Assembly (NCBI GenBank): GCA_965214695.1
Contig: OZ243967.1
Coordinates: 2,604,001-2,668,000, forward strand
DNA length: 64,000 nt
Source: JAPOXR01 sp965214695
GTDB taxonomy: Bacteria; Pseudomonadota; Alphaproteobacteria; Rhodobacterales; Rhodobacteraceae
Direction of reading: 5' to 3'
The position numbers and the translations under genes were made by a program. The notes under the pieces were generated by a model that worked only from the letters and a program-made list of their open reading frames with translations, made no database searches and was not told the origin of the DNA. This document shows, piece by piece, positions 43,768 through 52,686 of this stretch (position 1 is its first letter; the number at the start of each line of letters is the position of its first letter).

Positions 43768-46266
43768 TCAGTAGGTCTGCAGCAGCCTCTTCAGGTAGTC
43801 GCGTTCGAATTCGGGCCGACCGGCCTCGCCGGCGCGGCGGCGAATCTCGTCCCTGATTTCCTGTGACCGGCGTTGCTGCAGGCGATCCGGGACGATCAAG
43901 TCGCCGATACCTGCCATGTTCTGCCCCCGCCGCCGTCCCAGCGGGTCGGTCTCGGTCTGTCCTGATCCGGGCGGGCCGCCGTAGCCATTGGCGTTCTGGC
44001 TGGCTCGTTGTTCCATGAGCGAGCGAATGCCCTGGCCTAGCTGCCCGATGGCCCGTGACTGCTCGACGATCGCCTGCTCGAAATCATTGTCCCGCAGCCG
44101 GTCCCGTGCCCGGGTCATGGACCGGGCTGACTGTTCGAAGGCGCCGATGGCATCCCGTCCCTGGATTCCCTGGTTGGCGAGTTGCCGCATCTGTCGGCGC
44201 AGCTGCTGGCGCAACTCCTCCTGCCTTTCGGCAACATCGCCCTCACCGCCTGAGCCACCACCCTGGCCAAAATGATCCCGGCCCTGGCCGAGGCCACCAC
44301 CGCTCCCGACATTGCCTTCTGACCTGCCGGCACTCTCCATCATCCGCTGCTCCTGAAGGTCACGAAATGCCTCGTCGGCCAGGCCCTGCTGCCGCTCCAA
44401 CGTGCCGCTGAAGCCGCGCATCGTCTCCTGGAACTCTCCACCGTTATCGGGGTCCCCGGGCCGGCCGGCAACGAGGTTCTCGGTGATCCGTCGCAGCTGA
44501 TCGAGGATCCGGTTTGCCTCGGCCAAATTGCCTTCGGCAAGCAGCCTCGCCATATCATCCATCATCTGCCGGATCCTCGACTGGCTGATCTCCCGTGTCT
44601 CGCCGAACTGGCCCAGGGATTGCCGATCCGGGTTGGATGCCTGCTCCTGCGCCGACTTCCGGGCAAGCTCGGCCATGAACCTCGCCAGAGCCCGCTGGTA
44701 TTCGGCGGTCAGGCGGTTGATCTCCTGCTCGGAAGCGCCGTTCCGAATCGCTTCAGCCAGGCGCTCGGCTGCCTCGGTCAGGTATTCCCGGGTGATGGCC
44801 AGATCGCCCTCTTCCTGTTCGAGGGCAGAGTGCCACAGCAGGTCGGCAATCGCCGAGGCCGACGAATCGTCGGGCTGGCCCGGCAGTGACGACTCGATCA
44901 GGCGCACTGCCATCCTGCTCTTGAGATAGGGGGAAGCGGTTTCGAATAGCCGGTCCGGCAAATGCGAGATCGACCGAATGACCCTGGAGACGCGGCGGCT
45001 GTTCGCCCGGTTCCAAAGGATGTCCCGGCGTTGCTCGACCAGCGCCCGCGACAGCGGGTCGCCGAACACCCGTCCGGCCAGTTTTGGCAGGTCGTGACGG
45101 GAGGTGGTCTCCTGGCCGGCGCTGTCCACGGCCGACACGATCAGATGCACTGGTAATCCCGCCCAGGGATGGTCGCCGAAATCGGCCGTGAAGCCGGTCT
45201 CGAAGTGCCGCCGTTGTCCGTCGAGGGGCATGGGGATGCGGAACTCCGGGGTCTGGCGTTGTTCCGGGTCGGCCGCCAGACCGTGCTGCCGGTCGATGGC
45301 GGCAAGATCAAGCTCGACATGAATGGCTGCCGCCGAAACCCCGTAATCATCCTCGAATTCAAGCTCCATCCGCGCCTGGCCGAACGGCCCCGATTCGAGG
45401 CCGCGCAAAATGGTGACGGATGGAGGCCGATCCGGGATGGCTTCGAATTCCCAGCGAAACAGCTGCTGGTCTGCCAATGCCAGCTCCAGGTATCCGTCGT
45501 CGGCGATTTCCCACTGTCGGGGCCGGTCGTCGGGGTTCGAGGCATCGGCAAGATCGGTCACGATTTGCAACTCGCCTTGCCGGCGATGCAACTGGATCGC
45601 CAGCCGGCTGCCGGCCGGCACTTGCAACGTGGTGCCGGTTGCGATCTCGTTGAGATATATCCCGGGCTCGCCGGTATGGGCCGGAGGATCAATCCAGGCG
45701 TCGAACAAATTGTCGGCTGCAATCGATCCAGCGTCACCGGGCAGCAATTGGCCGGCCGCATTGTTCCCGGACGGGGCTGGAACGAAGAGTGCAACCAGTA
45801 TGAAGGCGGTGATCGAGATGTGACGCAACGCCAGCGGATCGGCTGACGAGAGGTGCAGATCAGGCGGCACCGGCTTCACATGGCGCGCCTTCTCCGCCAT
45901 CCGGTTGACATGTCTGCGCCAGAGTTCGACCGCGCCCGGGTCGGCAAGCCCGGCCACCTGCCGGTCCTGGATTGCCAGGATCGGCCTCCCAGGCACCCTG
46001 GCATCCATCCGGTCGGCGGCCTGCCGCAGGCGCGGCAGCTGGAGCCGGACCAAGCCGCGCATGGCCAGGATTGCCGCCAGCACTGCCAGAATCAACCAGC
46101 CATGACCGGCCAGCAGGGCAAGTTTCCAAACGACATATGCCGCCAGCGCTGCGCACCATGCTGGCCACAGCAACCGAGCCAGCCGCTCTGTCAGCATGCC
46201 GGCCCAGGTCAGGACGATGCGGGCCCGAAGACCGCGAACACGGTGCCGACTGTCTCGTCCTTTCAT
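43768..46266 (-). CDS. DUF4175 (TIGR02302) membrane protein
   Basis: An 832-residue protein. Two N-terminal membrane helices and a third near residue 150 (ISITAFILVALFVP) precede a large domain with a beta-rich part (for example ELEFEDDYGVSAA) and a long helical, Gln- and Arg-rich half with GGGLGQGRDHFGQGGGSGGE. This matches DUF4175, found next to lysA in many alphaproteobacteria. The function is not known; the topology suggests an envelope role. ATG 46266 (MKGRDSRHR) is chosen. The 504 bases up to the lysA stop hold no supported gene. Confidence 0.87.
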   Translation of the reverse strand: MKGRDSRHRVRGLRARIVLTWAGMLTERLARLLWPAWCAALAAYVVWKLALLAGHGWLILAVLAAILAMRGLVRLQLPRLRQAADRMDARVPGRPILAIQDRQVAGLADPGAVELWRRHVNRMAEKARHVKPVPPDLHLSSADPLALRHISITAFILVALFVPAPSGNNAAGQLLPGDAGSIAADNLFDAWIDPPAHTGEPGIYLNEIATGTTLQVPAGSRLAIQLHRRQGELQIVTDLADASNPDDRPRQWEIADDGYLELALADQQLFRWEFEAIPDRPPSVTILRGLESGPFGQARMELEFEDDYGVSAAAIHVELDLAAIDRQHGLAADPEQRQTPEFRIPMPLDGQRRHFETGFTADFGDHPWAGLPVHLIVSAVDSAGQETTSRHDLPKLAGRVFGDPLSRALVEQRRDILWNRANSRRVSRVIRSISHLPDRLFETASPYLKSRMAVRLIESSLPGQPDDSSASAIADLLWHSALEQEEGDLAITREYLTEAAERLAEAIRNGASEQEINRLTAEYQRALARFMAELARKSAQEQASNPDRQSLGQFGETREISQSRIRQMMDDMARLLAEGNLAEANRILDQLRRITENLVAGRPGDPDNGGEFQETMRGFSGTLERQQGLADEAFRDLQEQRMMESAGRSEGNVGSGGGLGQGRDHFGQGGGSGGEGDVAERQEELRQQLRRQMRQLANQGIQGRDAIGAFEQSARSMTRARDRLRDNDFEQAIVEQSRAIGQLGQGIRSLMEQRASQNANGYGGPPGSGQTETDPLGRRRGQNMAGIGDLIVPDRLQQRRSQEIRDEIRRRAGEAGRPEFERDYLKRLLQTY

Positions 46267-46770
46267 GATGTGGCCTGGCTCGTTCTGCAACCGGTGATCC
46301 TGCCGTCGGCCCGGGTGCGGCTGCACCCTCAGACCGGAATTGATGATAGCCCGGTACGGGGCCCGGTGCCAGTGTCGCCAGCCGGCACAACCGGGTCATA
46401 TTCCTGCCAATCGGGCCGATTTCGACCAATCCTGGCGAGGCTGGCATGAGACAGATGTGCAATCGGCAGCAAATGCCCGACGAGGTTTACACCCCGGACA
46501 TCAAGCCGGGTGCTGGGATGATTTGCCCTCATGGTAGGGGCGGACAAGGGCGATGCCGCCACCATCGCCCGTCTCCGAAAGCCACGTGCTGTCCTTGTCG
46601 GGCCTGGCAAATGTAGATGCCTTGCCAGGTCCCGTCATCCGGCCGTCTGTTCGCTGCCCCCGAGGTTTGAAGCAGACGATTTCCTGCCGGGCGATGCGGA
46701 CCTGGATGACAATGCCGAGCAGCCTGGTCCGTCTCGTGCCTGGCGGGCAGGATTGGTCCCTCGATAATCC
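46267..46770. other. Gap between lysA and the DUF4175 gene
   Basis: These 504 bases are GC-rich and open in several frames, but no frame has a start, codon pattern and family match together. A single short match to the secondary thiamine-phosphate synthase (YjbQ) motif GTWQGIY is seen on the minus strand near 46620 and is not supported by its surroundings. No terminator was recognised. Confidence 0.35.
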
Positions 46771-48033
46771 CTACAGCCAGTCGGGGATTTGGTCTCGCCC
46801 GATGATGCTGTCGATGCCGGGTCGGGGGCGGATGACTGCAAACCTGTCGCCCGCCACCAGCACTTCGGGAACCAGCGGTCGTGAATTGTATTCCGACGCC
46901 ATGACGGCGCAATATGCGCCGGCCGTTCCAAAGGCGACGAGGTCGCCGGGATCGGGTTTCGGCAATTGGCGCTGAACCGCGAAGGTGTCGCTGGATTCGC
47001 AGACCGGACCGACCACGTCCATATGGGCAAATTCCGGCGAGGTCTCTCTCCGAACCGGGACAATGTCGTGATGGGCATCATACATGGCCGGCCGCAACAG
47101 GTCGTTCATTGCCGCATCGACAACCAGGAACTGCCTGTCCTGACCCTGTTTCACGTAGAGCACCGATGTCAGCAACAGGCCAGCATTACCGACAATCAGC
47201 CTTCCGGGCTCGATTTCGACCTGGCAGCCGAGCCCGCCGAAAATCCGGTGAACCAGTTCGCAATACTGCTCGATGGTTGGCGGTCGCGGCTGGTCGTTGC
47301 CATAGGACACGCCGAGCCCGCCACCGAGATCGACCCGGTCGATCGGCACCGACTCCGCCCTGAGCGCAGATACCAGCTCGGCAGCTTTCCGGTAGGCCTG
47401 CTCGAATGGCACCAGCGATGTCAGTTGCGAGCCGATATGGACATCCAGCCCGATGATGCTGATCCCCGGCATGCCCATGGCCGACCGGTAGACATCGCGT
47501 GCCCGGGCAATGGGGATGCCGAACTTGTTCTCGGACCTGCCGGTCGAGATCTTTCGGTGGGTTCGGGCATCGACATCCGGATTGACCCTGATTGCCACGG
47601 GTGCCGTCCGTCCCAGTGAGCTTGCGACCTGATCTAGCAGTTCGAGTTCGGGCTCGCTCTCGACATTGAAATGCCTGACACCGCACAGCAGGGCGTCGCG
47701 CATCTCGCCCCCGGTCTTGCCCACCCCCGAAAACACGATCCGCTCGCCAGGGGCGCCGGCCGCCAGCACCCGGGCGATTTCGCCCCCCGACACCGCATCG
47801 AACCCGCATCCGAGATCGGCCAGTAATTTCAACACGGCCTGGTTGGAATTGGCCTTCAGCGCATAGCAGATCAGGTGATCAAGGCCGGCAAGTCCTGCCG
47901 ACAGGCGCCGGTACTGACCGGCAATCGCCGCCGCCGAATAGACATAGCACGGCGTTCCGATCGCGTCGGCAATTGCCGGTAGCGCCACGCCCTCGGCATG
48001 AAAAACCCGGTCACGATATTCGAAGCAGTTCAT
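46771..48033 (-). CDS. lysA: Diaminopimelate decarboxylase
   Basis: A 420-residue fold-type III PLP enzyme that makes L-lysine from meso-diaminopimelate. The PLP lysine is Lys60 in CYALKANSN, with SGGEIARVLAAG, HIGSQLTSL, DLGGGLGVSY and the cysteine of CESSDTF near the C-terminus. It starts at ATG 48033 (MNCFEYRDRVFHAEG). It lies 84 bases behind the small lipoprotein gene lptM, and argH precedes both, a usual alphaproteobacterial order. Confidence 0.96.
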   Translation of the reverse strand: MNCFEYRDRVFHAEGVALPAIADAIGTPCYVYSAAAIAGQYRRLSAGLAGLDHLICYALKANSNQAVLKLLADLGCGFDAVSGGEIARVLAAGAPGERIVFSGVGKTGGEMRDALLCGVRHFNVESEPELELLDQVASSLGRTAPVAIRVNPDVDARTHRKISTGRSENKFGIPIARARDVYRSAMGMPGISIIGLDVHIGSQLTSLVPFEQAYRKAAELVSALRAESVPIDRVDLGGGLGVSYGNDQPRPPTIEQYCELVHRIFGGLGCQVEIEPGRLIVGNAGLLLTSVLYVKQGQDRQFLVVDAAMNDLLRPAMYDAHHDIVPVRRETSPEFAHMDVVGPVCESSDTFAVQRQLPKPDPGDLVAFGTAGAYCAVMASEYNSRPLVPEVLVAGDRFAVIRPRPGIDSIIGRDQIPDWL

Positions 48034-48117
48034 TCCTGGTTGATCTCGCCATTTCGGTCCGGACAAACCCGGCCGGAATTTCGTTTGAACTGCCCGTCTG
48101 CCGCCGGGAATGTTCCA

Positions 48118-48249
48118 TCAGGTGGCAGGACGGATGACGGCAGTGTCTTCATCCTGCCCCGATGCGGTGTCGCCTGGCCGGATTGGGTCGCCCTTGATGC
48201 CGCAGGACGCCAACAGGATCATCGCGAATATCATTACGAAGTTTTGCAT
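48118..48249 (-). CDS. lptM: LptM-type small lipoprotein
   Basis: A 43-residue lipoprotein. The start MQNFVMIFAMILLASCGIKG holds the signal and the lipobox LASC, with the Cys followed by GIKGDPIRP, the hallmark of the LptM (YifL) family, where CGxKGxP recurs. LptM helps mature the LptD-LptE translocon in E. coli. The gene sits between argH and lysA, as in many proteobacteria, and its ATG 48249 overlaps the end of argH by 16 bases. The rest of the peptide is acidic and flexible. Confidence 0.88.
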   Translation of the reverse strand: MQNFVMIFAMILLASCGIKGDPIRPGDTASGQDEDTAVIRPAT

Positions 48250-49625
48250 GCGAGTATCTCCTTCCAGCGACTGACCTGTTCTCTCACCCGGGCCGGGTCA
48301 GTGCCTCCCTGGCTGGTTCGGCTGGCGACCGAGTGGCTGACATCAAGCACCTTGACGGCCTCCTCGGTGATCAGATCGCAAACCGACTGCATGTCCTCGA
48401 CCGTCAGCCGGTCAAGTGCGCAGCCCCTGTCCTCGGCCATTCTGACCAGCTGGCCGATGACGTGGTGGGCATCCCGGAATGGCATCCCGGCATGCCTCGC
48501 CAACCAGTCGGCCAGGTCGGTGGCAGTGGAAAACCCCTCGCCAGCCGTTGCCAGCAGCCGGTCCGGAACCGGCCGCAGATCACGGATCATTCCTTCCATG
48601 GCCCGGATGGACAGGTCGATATTGTCGGCAGCATCAAATACCTGTTCCTTGTCCTCCTGCAGATCCTTGGAATAGGCAAGCGGCAGCGCCTTCAATATCG
48701 TGAGCAGGGCCACCAGGGCGCCATTGATCCGCCCGGTCTTGGCCCTGATCAGCTCGGCTGCATCGGGGTTTCGTTTTTGCGGCATGATCGACGAGCCCGT
48801 GGTGAACCGGTCACCCAGGGTGGCGAATCCGAACCGGGACGAGGTCCACAGGACAATCTCCTCGGCCAAACGGGACAGGTTGGCGGCGCAGATTGCCACC
48901 ACCGCCAGGTATTCGGCAGCGAAATCTCGGGTGCTGACCGCATCCATGGAATTGGCCATGGGCCGGTCGAAACCGAGTTCTGCCGCCGTCAGGTCGCGGT
49001 CGATCGGAAAGGAGGTGCCGGCCAGCGCCGCCGCGCCGAGCGGCGATTCATTCATGCGCGCCCTGGCGTCGTCGAACCGGCCGATATCGCGGGAAAACAT
49101 CTCCACATATGCCATCATGTGATGTCCCCAGGTTACCGGCTGCGCCGATTGCAAATGGGTGAATCCCGGCATGATCATGTCGGCCCCGTGCTCGGCCTGA
49201 CCGACCAACGCATCGATCAGCCGGTAGAGGTTGCTGGTTGCACTGTCGGCCTCGGCGCGCACCCACATGCGAAAATCGGTTGCGACCTGGTCGTTCCGGC
49301 TTCTCGCCGAATGCAGCCGGCCGGCCGCCGGCCCGACAAGTTCTGCCAGCCGGGCCTCGATATTCATGTGGATATCCTCGAGCCGGTCCGAAAACCGGAA
49401 CTCTCCGGCTTCGATTTCTGACATTATTGTCAGCAGGCCTTCCGTGATCGCCTTTGCATCCGTATCATCGAGGATGCCCTGACGGGCCAGCATCCGTGAA
49501 TGTGCCAGGGAGCCCTCGATGTCTTGCCGCCACAACCGCCTGTCGAAACGGATCGACGCATTCATCTCCTTCATCAGCAGGTCCGGCCGTTCAGCAAATC
49601 TGCCCCCTCTCATCTTGTCAGACAT
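48234..49625 (-). CDS. argH: Argininosuccinate lyase
   Basis: A 463-residue enzyme of the fumarase/aspartase superfamily that splits argininosuccinate into arginine and fumarate. The signature GSSIMPQKRNPDAAE is present, with HSARSRNDQVATDFR and the catalytic THLQSAQPVTWGHH region. ATG 49625 (MSDKMRGGRFAE) is used; the open frame upstream is the reverse of the tlpA gene. Its start codon overlaps that of tlpA on the other strand. Confidence 0.96.
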   Translation of the reverse strand: MSDKMRGGRFAERPDLLMKEMNASIRFDRRLWRQDIEGSLAHSRMLARQGILDDTDAKAITEGLLTIMSEIEAGEFRFSDRLEDIHMNIEARLAELVGPAAGRLHSARSRNDQVATDFRMWVRAEADSATSNLYRLIDALVGQAEHGADMIMPGFTHLQSAQPVTWGHHMMAYVEMFSRDIGRFDDARARMNESPLGAAALAGTSFPIDRDLTAAELGFDRPMANSMDAVSTRDFAAEYLAVVAICAANLSRLAEEIVLWTSSRFGFATLGDRFTTGSSIMPQKRNPDAAELIRAKTGRINGALVALLTILKALPLAYSKDLQEDKEQVFDAADNIDLSIRAMEGMIRDLRPVPDRLLATAGEGFSTATDLADWLARHAGMPFRDAHHVIGQLVRMAEDRGCALDRLTVEDMQSVCDLITEEAVKVLDVSHSVASRTSQGGTDPARVREQVSRWKEILACKTS

Positions 49626-50235
49626 GGTTGATCCTGCCCTGAACCGGCTGCGGGCCGTGAAATCGCGTGCGTCGCGGCTGGCCCTGACGGGTGTTCTATA
49701 CGCATTGGCTTGTGCCGGTGCAATTTCGGCCACCGCCGGCAGCATTGATCCGGATTTGCTCAGGCAGGCAAGTCAGGACAATCTGCAGCGTCTGATCGTG
49801 CATGACGAGCCGGTGGCGGTCACCGACGCCCGGTTCGCCGACGAGGCGGGACGCGAGGTCGGCATCGGCGATTTTGCCGGATCGATCCTGGTGGTAAATT
49901 TCTGGGCCACCTGGTGCCCGCCATGCCTGAAGGAAATGCCGTCGCTGGATCGCCTGCAGAAGGCGTTCGATCCAGCGGAGCTGAGGGTCATGGCTGTTGC
50001 AACCGGGCGGAACCCGAAAGCCAAGGTTGACAAGTTTCTCTCCGAAAAGGCGATAACCGCCCTGTCGGTCTATTACGATGAAAAAGCCCGGTTTTCCGGC
50101 CAGATGTCGGTCATTTCGATCCCGGTTACCGTCATCATCGATCGGAACGGGCTGGAAATCGCCCGGTTCATCGGCGACACCGAATGGGATACGTCGGCGG
50201 CGACCGGGCTGATGGAGTTCCTGGTCAGCCAGTGA
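49624..50235 (+). CDS. tlpA: TlpA-family thiol:disulfide oxidoreductase
   Basis: A 203-residue thioredoxin-fold protein with a hydrophobic signal or anchor (LALTGVLYALACAGAISATA) and the active site WCPPC at Cys98 and Cys101. The cis-proline loop is in SIPVTVIIDRNG. TlpA proteins act in the periplasm in cytochrome c or copper-site maturation. Its ATG 49624 lies on the CATG shared with argH; a later GTG at 49657 would also keep the signal. The order tlpA-argH divergent is common in alphaproteobacteria. Confidence 0.9.
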   Translation: MVDPALNRLRAVKSRASRLALTGVLYALACAGAISATAGSIDPDLLRQASQDNLQRLIVHDEPVAVTDARFADEAGREVGIGDFAGSILVVNFWATWCPPCLKEMPSLDRLQKAFDPAELRVMAVATGRNPKAKVDKFLSEKAITALSVYYDEKARFSGQMSVISIPVTVIIDRNGLEIARFIGDTEWDTSAATGLMEFLVSQ

Positions 50236-50403
50236 CAATTCGCTGAGTCCGGAACCAGCCAGGGCCTGGCGGCGGCTTTATTTGGGCCCGGCGGCAATTC
50301 CCGGCCCCGGACAGCTTGCAACCCGCAACTTCGTCACCATATGGGGGTCAGGATCAACCCGTGTTCCGGCCGCAATCCACAGTCAGCAGACAGGAATTCG
50401 ACG

Positions 50404-51579
50404 ATGACAGATGTAGCAATCGTATCGGCTGCCCGTACGGCAGTCGGAAGTTTCAACGGTGCCTTTTCCGGAACGCCGGCCCATGAACTCGGCGCCGCGG
50501 TTCTCGAAGCCGTTGTCGAACGGGCCGGTATCGAGAAGAAGGAGGTGTCGGAGACGATCTTCGGCCAGGTGCTGACTGCCGGCCAGGGGCAAAATCCGGC
50601 ACGGCAGGCGCATATCGGGGCCGGTTTGCCGGTGGAGAGCGCCGCATGGGGAATCAATCAGGTATGTGGCTCCGGCCTGCGTGCCGTTGCCCTGGCCGCG
50701 CAGCATGTCCAACTCGGTGATGCCGGCATCGTCGCCGCTGGTGGCCAGGAGAGCATGAGCCTGGCACCACATGTGGCCCACCTGCGTTCGGGCCGGAAGA
50801 TGGGCAACCTGGAATTTATCGACTCGATGATCAGGGATGGGTTGTGGGATGCTTTCAATGGCTACCACATGGGCGTGACGGCCGAGAATGTCGCCCGCGA
50901 TTGGCAAGTCAGCCGCGACCAGCAGGACGCCTTTGCCGTCGCCTCGCAGAACAAGGCAGAAGCGGCCCAGAAATCGGGGAAATTCCAGGATGAGATCGTG
51001 CCGGTCACCGTCAGGCAGCGCCGGCAGGACGTGGTGGTCGACAGCGATGAATATATCCGTCATGGGGCGACGATCGAGAACATGCAGAAATTGCGGCCGG
51101 CATTCGACCGCAACGGAACCGTGACCGCCGCCAATGCATCCGGCATCAATGACGGCGCGGCGGCGGTGCTGGTGATGTCACTGTCGGAAGCCGAACGCCG
51201 CGGCATCGAACCGATGGCCCGGGTCGTGTCGCATGCCACCGCCGGCCTCGATCCGGCAGTCATGGGAATGGGGCCGGTCCATGCCTCTCGCAAGGCGCTG
51301 GAGCGGGCAGGCTGGCAGGCCGGTGACCTCGATCTTGTCGAGGCCAACGAGGCGTTTGCCGCCCAGGCCTGCGCCGTATCCCGTGACATGGGATGGGATC
51401 CCGATATCGTGAATGTCAATGGCGGTGCCATCGCCATCGGCCACCCGATCGGCGCCTCTGGCTGCAGAATCCTGAATACGCTGCTCTTCGAAATGCAGCG
51501 GCGAAATGCAAAGCGTGGCCTGGCCACGCTGTGTATCGGCGGCGGAATGGGCGTCGCCATGTGTGTCGAGCGCAACTAG
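50404..51579 (+). CDS. phaA: Acetyl-CoA acetyltransferase (beta-ketothiolase)
   Basis: A 391-residue thiolase. The acyl-enzyme cysteine is Cys88 in NQVCGSGLRAVALA, with the NGGAIAIGHPIGASG His block and the base Cys in ATLCIGGGMGVAM near the end. With PhaB next to it, it makes acetoacetyl-CoA for polyhydroxybutyrate. ATG 50404 follows AGGAATTCGACG, a fair ribosome binding site. No phaC synthase gene lies in the window. Confidence 0.93.
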   Translation: MTDVAIVSAARTAVGSFNGAFSGTPAHELGAAVLEAVVERAGIEKKEVSETIFGQVLTAGQGQNPARQAHIGAGLPVESAAWGINQVCGSGLRAVALAAQHVQLGDAGIVAAGGQESMSLAPHVAHLRSGRKMGNLEFIDSMIRDGLWDAFNGYHMGVTAENVARDWQVSRDQQDAFAVASQNKAEAAQKSGKFQDEIVPVTVRQRRQDVVVDSDEYIRHGATIENMQKLRPAFDRNGTVTAANASGINDGAAAVLVMSLSEAERRGIEPMARVVSHATAGLDPAVMGMGPVHASRKALERAGWQAGDLDLVEANEAFAAQACAVSRDMGWDPDIVNVNGGAIAIGHPIGASGCRILNTLLFEMQRRNAKRGLATLCIGGGMGVAMCVERN

Positions 51580-51609
51580 GCGCCGGCCCCAGGATCACGG
51601 GAGAATGAC

Positions 51610-52332
51610 ATGAGCAGGACAGCGCTGGTAACCGGCGGCACGCGCGGCATCGGGGCGGCAATCTCGAGACAGCTACAAAGGGACGGTTTCACCGTGGCGG
51701 CGAGTTACGCCGGCAACGCCGACGCTGCCGGGGCCTTCGAGCGGGAAACCGGGATTGCCACCTTCAGATGGTCGGTTGCCGAATACGAGGAATGCGCCAG
51801 CGGCGTTGCCGAGGTCGAAGACAGGCTGGGGTCGGTCGAGGTGCTCGTCAACAATGCCGGGATTACCAGGGATGCGATGTTTCATCGGCTGACCGTCGAG
51901 GCCTGGCAGCAGGTCATCGCCACCAACCTGAATGGTGTCTTCAACATGACCCACCAGGTCTGGCCCGGCATGCGTGAGCGGAATTTCGGACGAATCATCA
52001 ACATCTCGTCCATCAACGGTCAAAAGGGCCAGATCGGGCAGACCAACTATTCGGCATCAAAGGCCGGCGAGCTCGGATTCACCAAGGCGCTGGCCCAGGA
52101 GGGCGCATCGAGGGGGATCACGGTCAACGCGGTGTGCCCAGGCTATATTGCCACCGAAATGGTGATGGCCGTTCCGGAGAAGGTTCGCGAGGCCATCATC
52201 GCGCAAATTCCAGTTGGCCGTCTCGGCGAGGCGGAGGAAATCGCTCGATGCGTCGCATTCCTGGCCTCCGACGAGTCCGGGTTCATCACCGGCGCCACGC
52301 TGACTGCAAATGGCGGCCAGTACCTGACCTGA
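51610..52332 (+). CDS. phaB: Acetoacetyl-CoA reductase
   Basis: A 240-residue short-chain dehydrogenase. NADPH binding shows as TGGTRGIGAAIS, the catalytic Ser in INISSINGQKGQ and Tyr/Lys in NYSASKAGELG. The NAGITRD, GQ..GQTNYSASKAG and PVGRLGEAEEIA context is that of PhaB rather than FabG. It reduces acetoacetyl-CoA to (R)-3-hydroxybutyryl-CoA. It starts 30 bases behind phaA with CACGGGAG before the ATG and ends just before a hairpin. Confidence 0.93.
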   Translation: MSRTALVTGGTRGIGAAISRQLQRDGFTVAASYAGNADAAGAFERETGIATFRWSVAEYEECASGVAEVEDRLGSVEVLVNNAGITRDAMFHRLTVEAWQQVIATNLNGVFNMTHQVWPGMRERNFGRIINISSINGQKGQIGQTNYSASKAGELGFTKALAQEGASRGITVNAVCPGYIATEMVMAVPEKVREAIIAQIPVGRLGEAEEIARCVAFLASDESGFITGATLTANGGQYLT

Positions 52333-52369
52333 TCGCAGCCGCCGCCGGTCACGGCCCGCCCTGTCCGGT

Positions 52370-52414
52370 AGCGCCGCCGTTACTCCCGGCATTGACTGGC
52401 CGGTGGGCGGCGCT
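52370..52414 (+). terminator. Possible terminator hairpin behind phaB
   Basis: AGCGCCGCC (52370-52378) pairs with GGCGGCGCT (52406-52414), and inside the loop CCGGC (52386-52390) can pair with GCCGG (52399-52403). The stem is strong but no T-run follows, so a Rho-independent terminator is only a fair guess. It lies 38 bases behind the phaB stop. Confidence 0.4.
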
Positions 52415-52426
52415 TAGATTGGATGG

Positions 52427-52686
52427 ATGAGCGAAGAGCGCGACAACGCCCTGGCCATTGCCGAATTGATGGGGGACAGGCAGCTGTTCGGGCGGAGATG
52501 AGAGCGATGGAAGCACGAATTGATGCAAGCTTGGCGCAGCTGCGCGAGGACATGGCCAAGCGTGAAACAGAAAGCGTCAAGCGTGAAACAGAAAGCGTCA
52601 AGCGTGATAAGCAGCAATTGCTGGCAATTGCTGGTCTCATCGGGCTGGCGACCGCGATAATCGGCGTGATGATCGCGTCGTTCTGA
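52427..52686 (+). pseudogene. Small coiled-coil, membrane-anchored protein gene with probable frameshift
   Basis: Two frames join into one plausible protein of about 86 residues. From ATG 52427 the frame reads MSEERDNALAIAELMGD and then hits a stop after 24 codons. The next frame continues QAAVRAEMRAMEARI, then heptads with RETESVK twice, and a C-terminal membrane helix (LLAIAGLIGLATAIIGVMIA), ending at 52686. One missing base near GGGGACAGG (about 52474) would explain it. The layout of coiled coil plus tail anchor recalls DUF1640-like small proteins, but the family is not certain. Another ATG at 52423 opens the second frame directly but gives a Pro/Arg-rich start unlike a gene. Confidence 0.5.
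52561..52602 (+). repeat. Two exact tandem copies of a 21-base unit
   Basis: The unit CGTGAAACAGAAAGCGTCAAG (copies 52561-52581 and 52582-52602) is followed by a partial third copy, CGTGATAAG. It encodes the heptad RETESVK, so each copy adds two turns to the coiled coil of the small protein. Slippage could change its number. Confidence 0.9.

Noticed and set aside
46590..46680. GTWQGIY motif of the YjbQ (secondary thiamine-phosphate synthase) family on the minus strand
   Set aside because: Seven residues match, but the residues before and after do not follow the family and no start is available behind lysA. At most a very decayed remnant.
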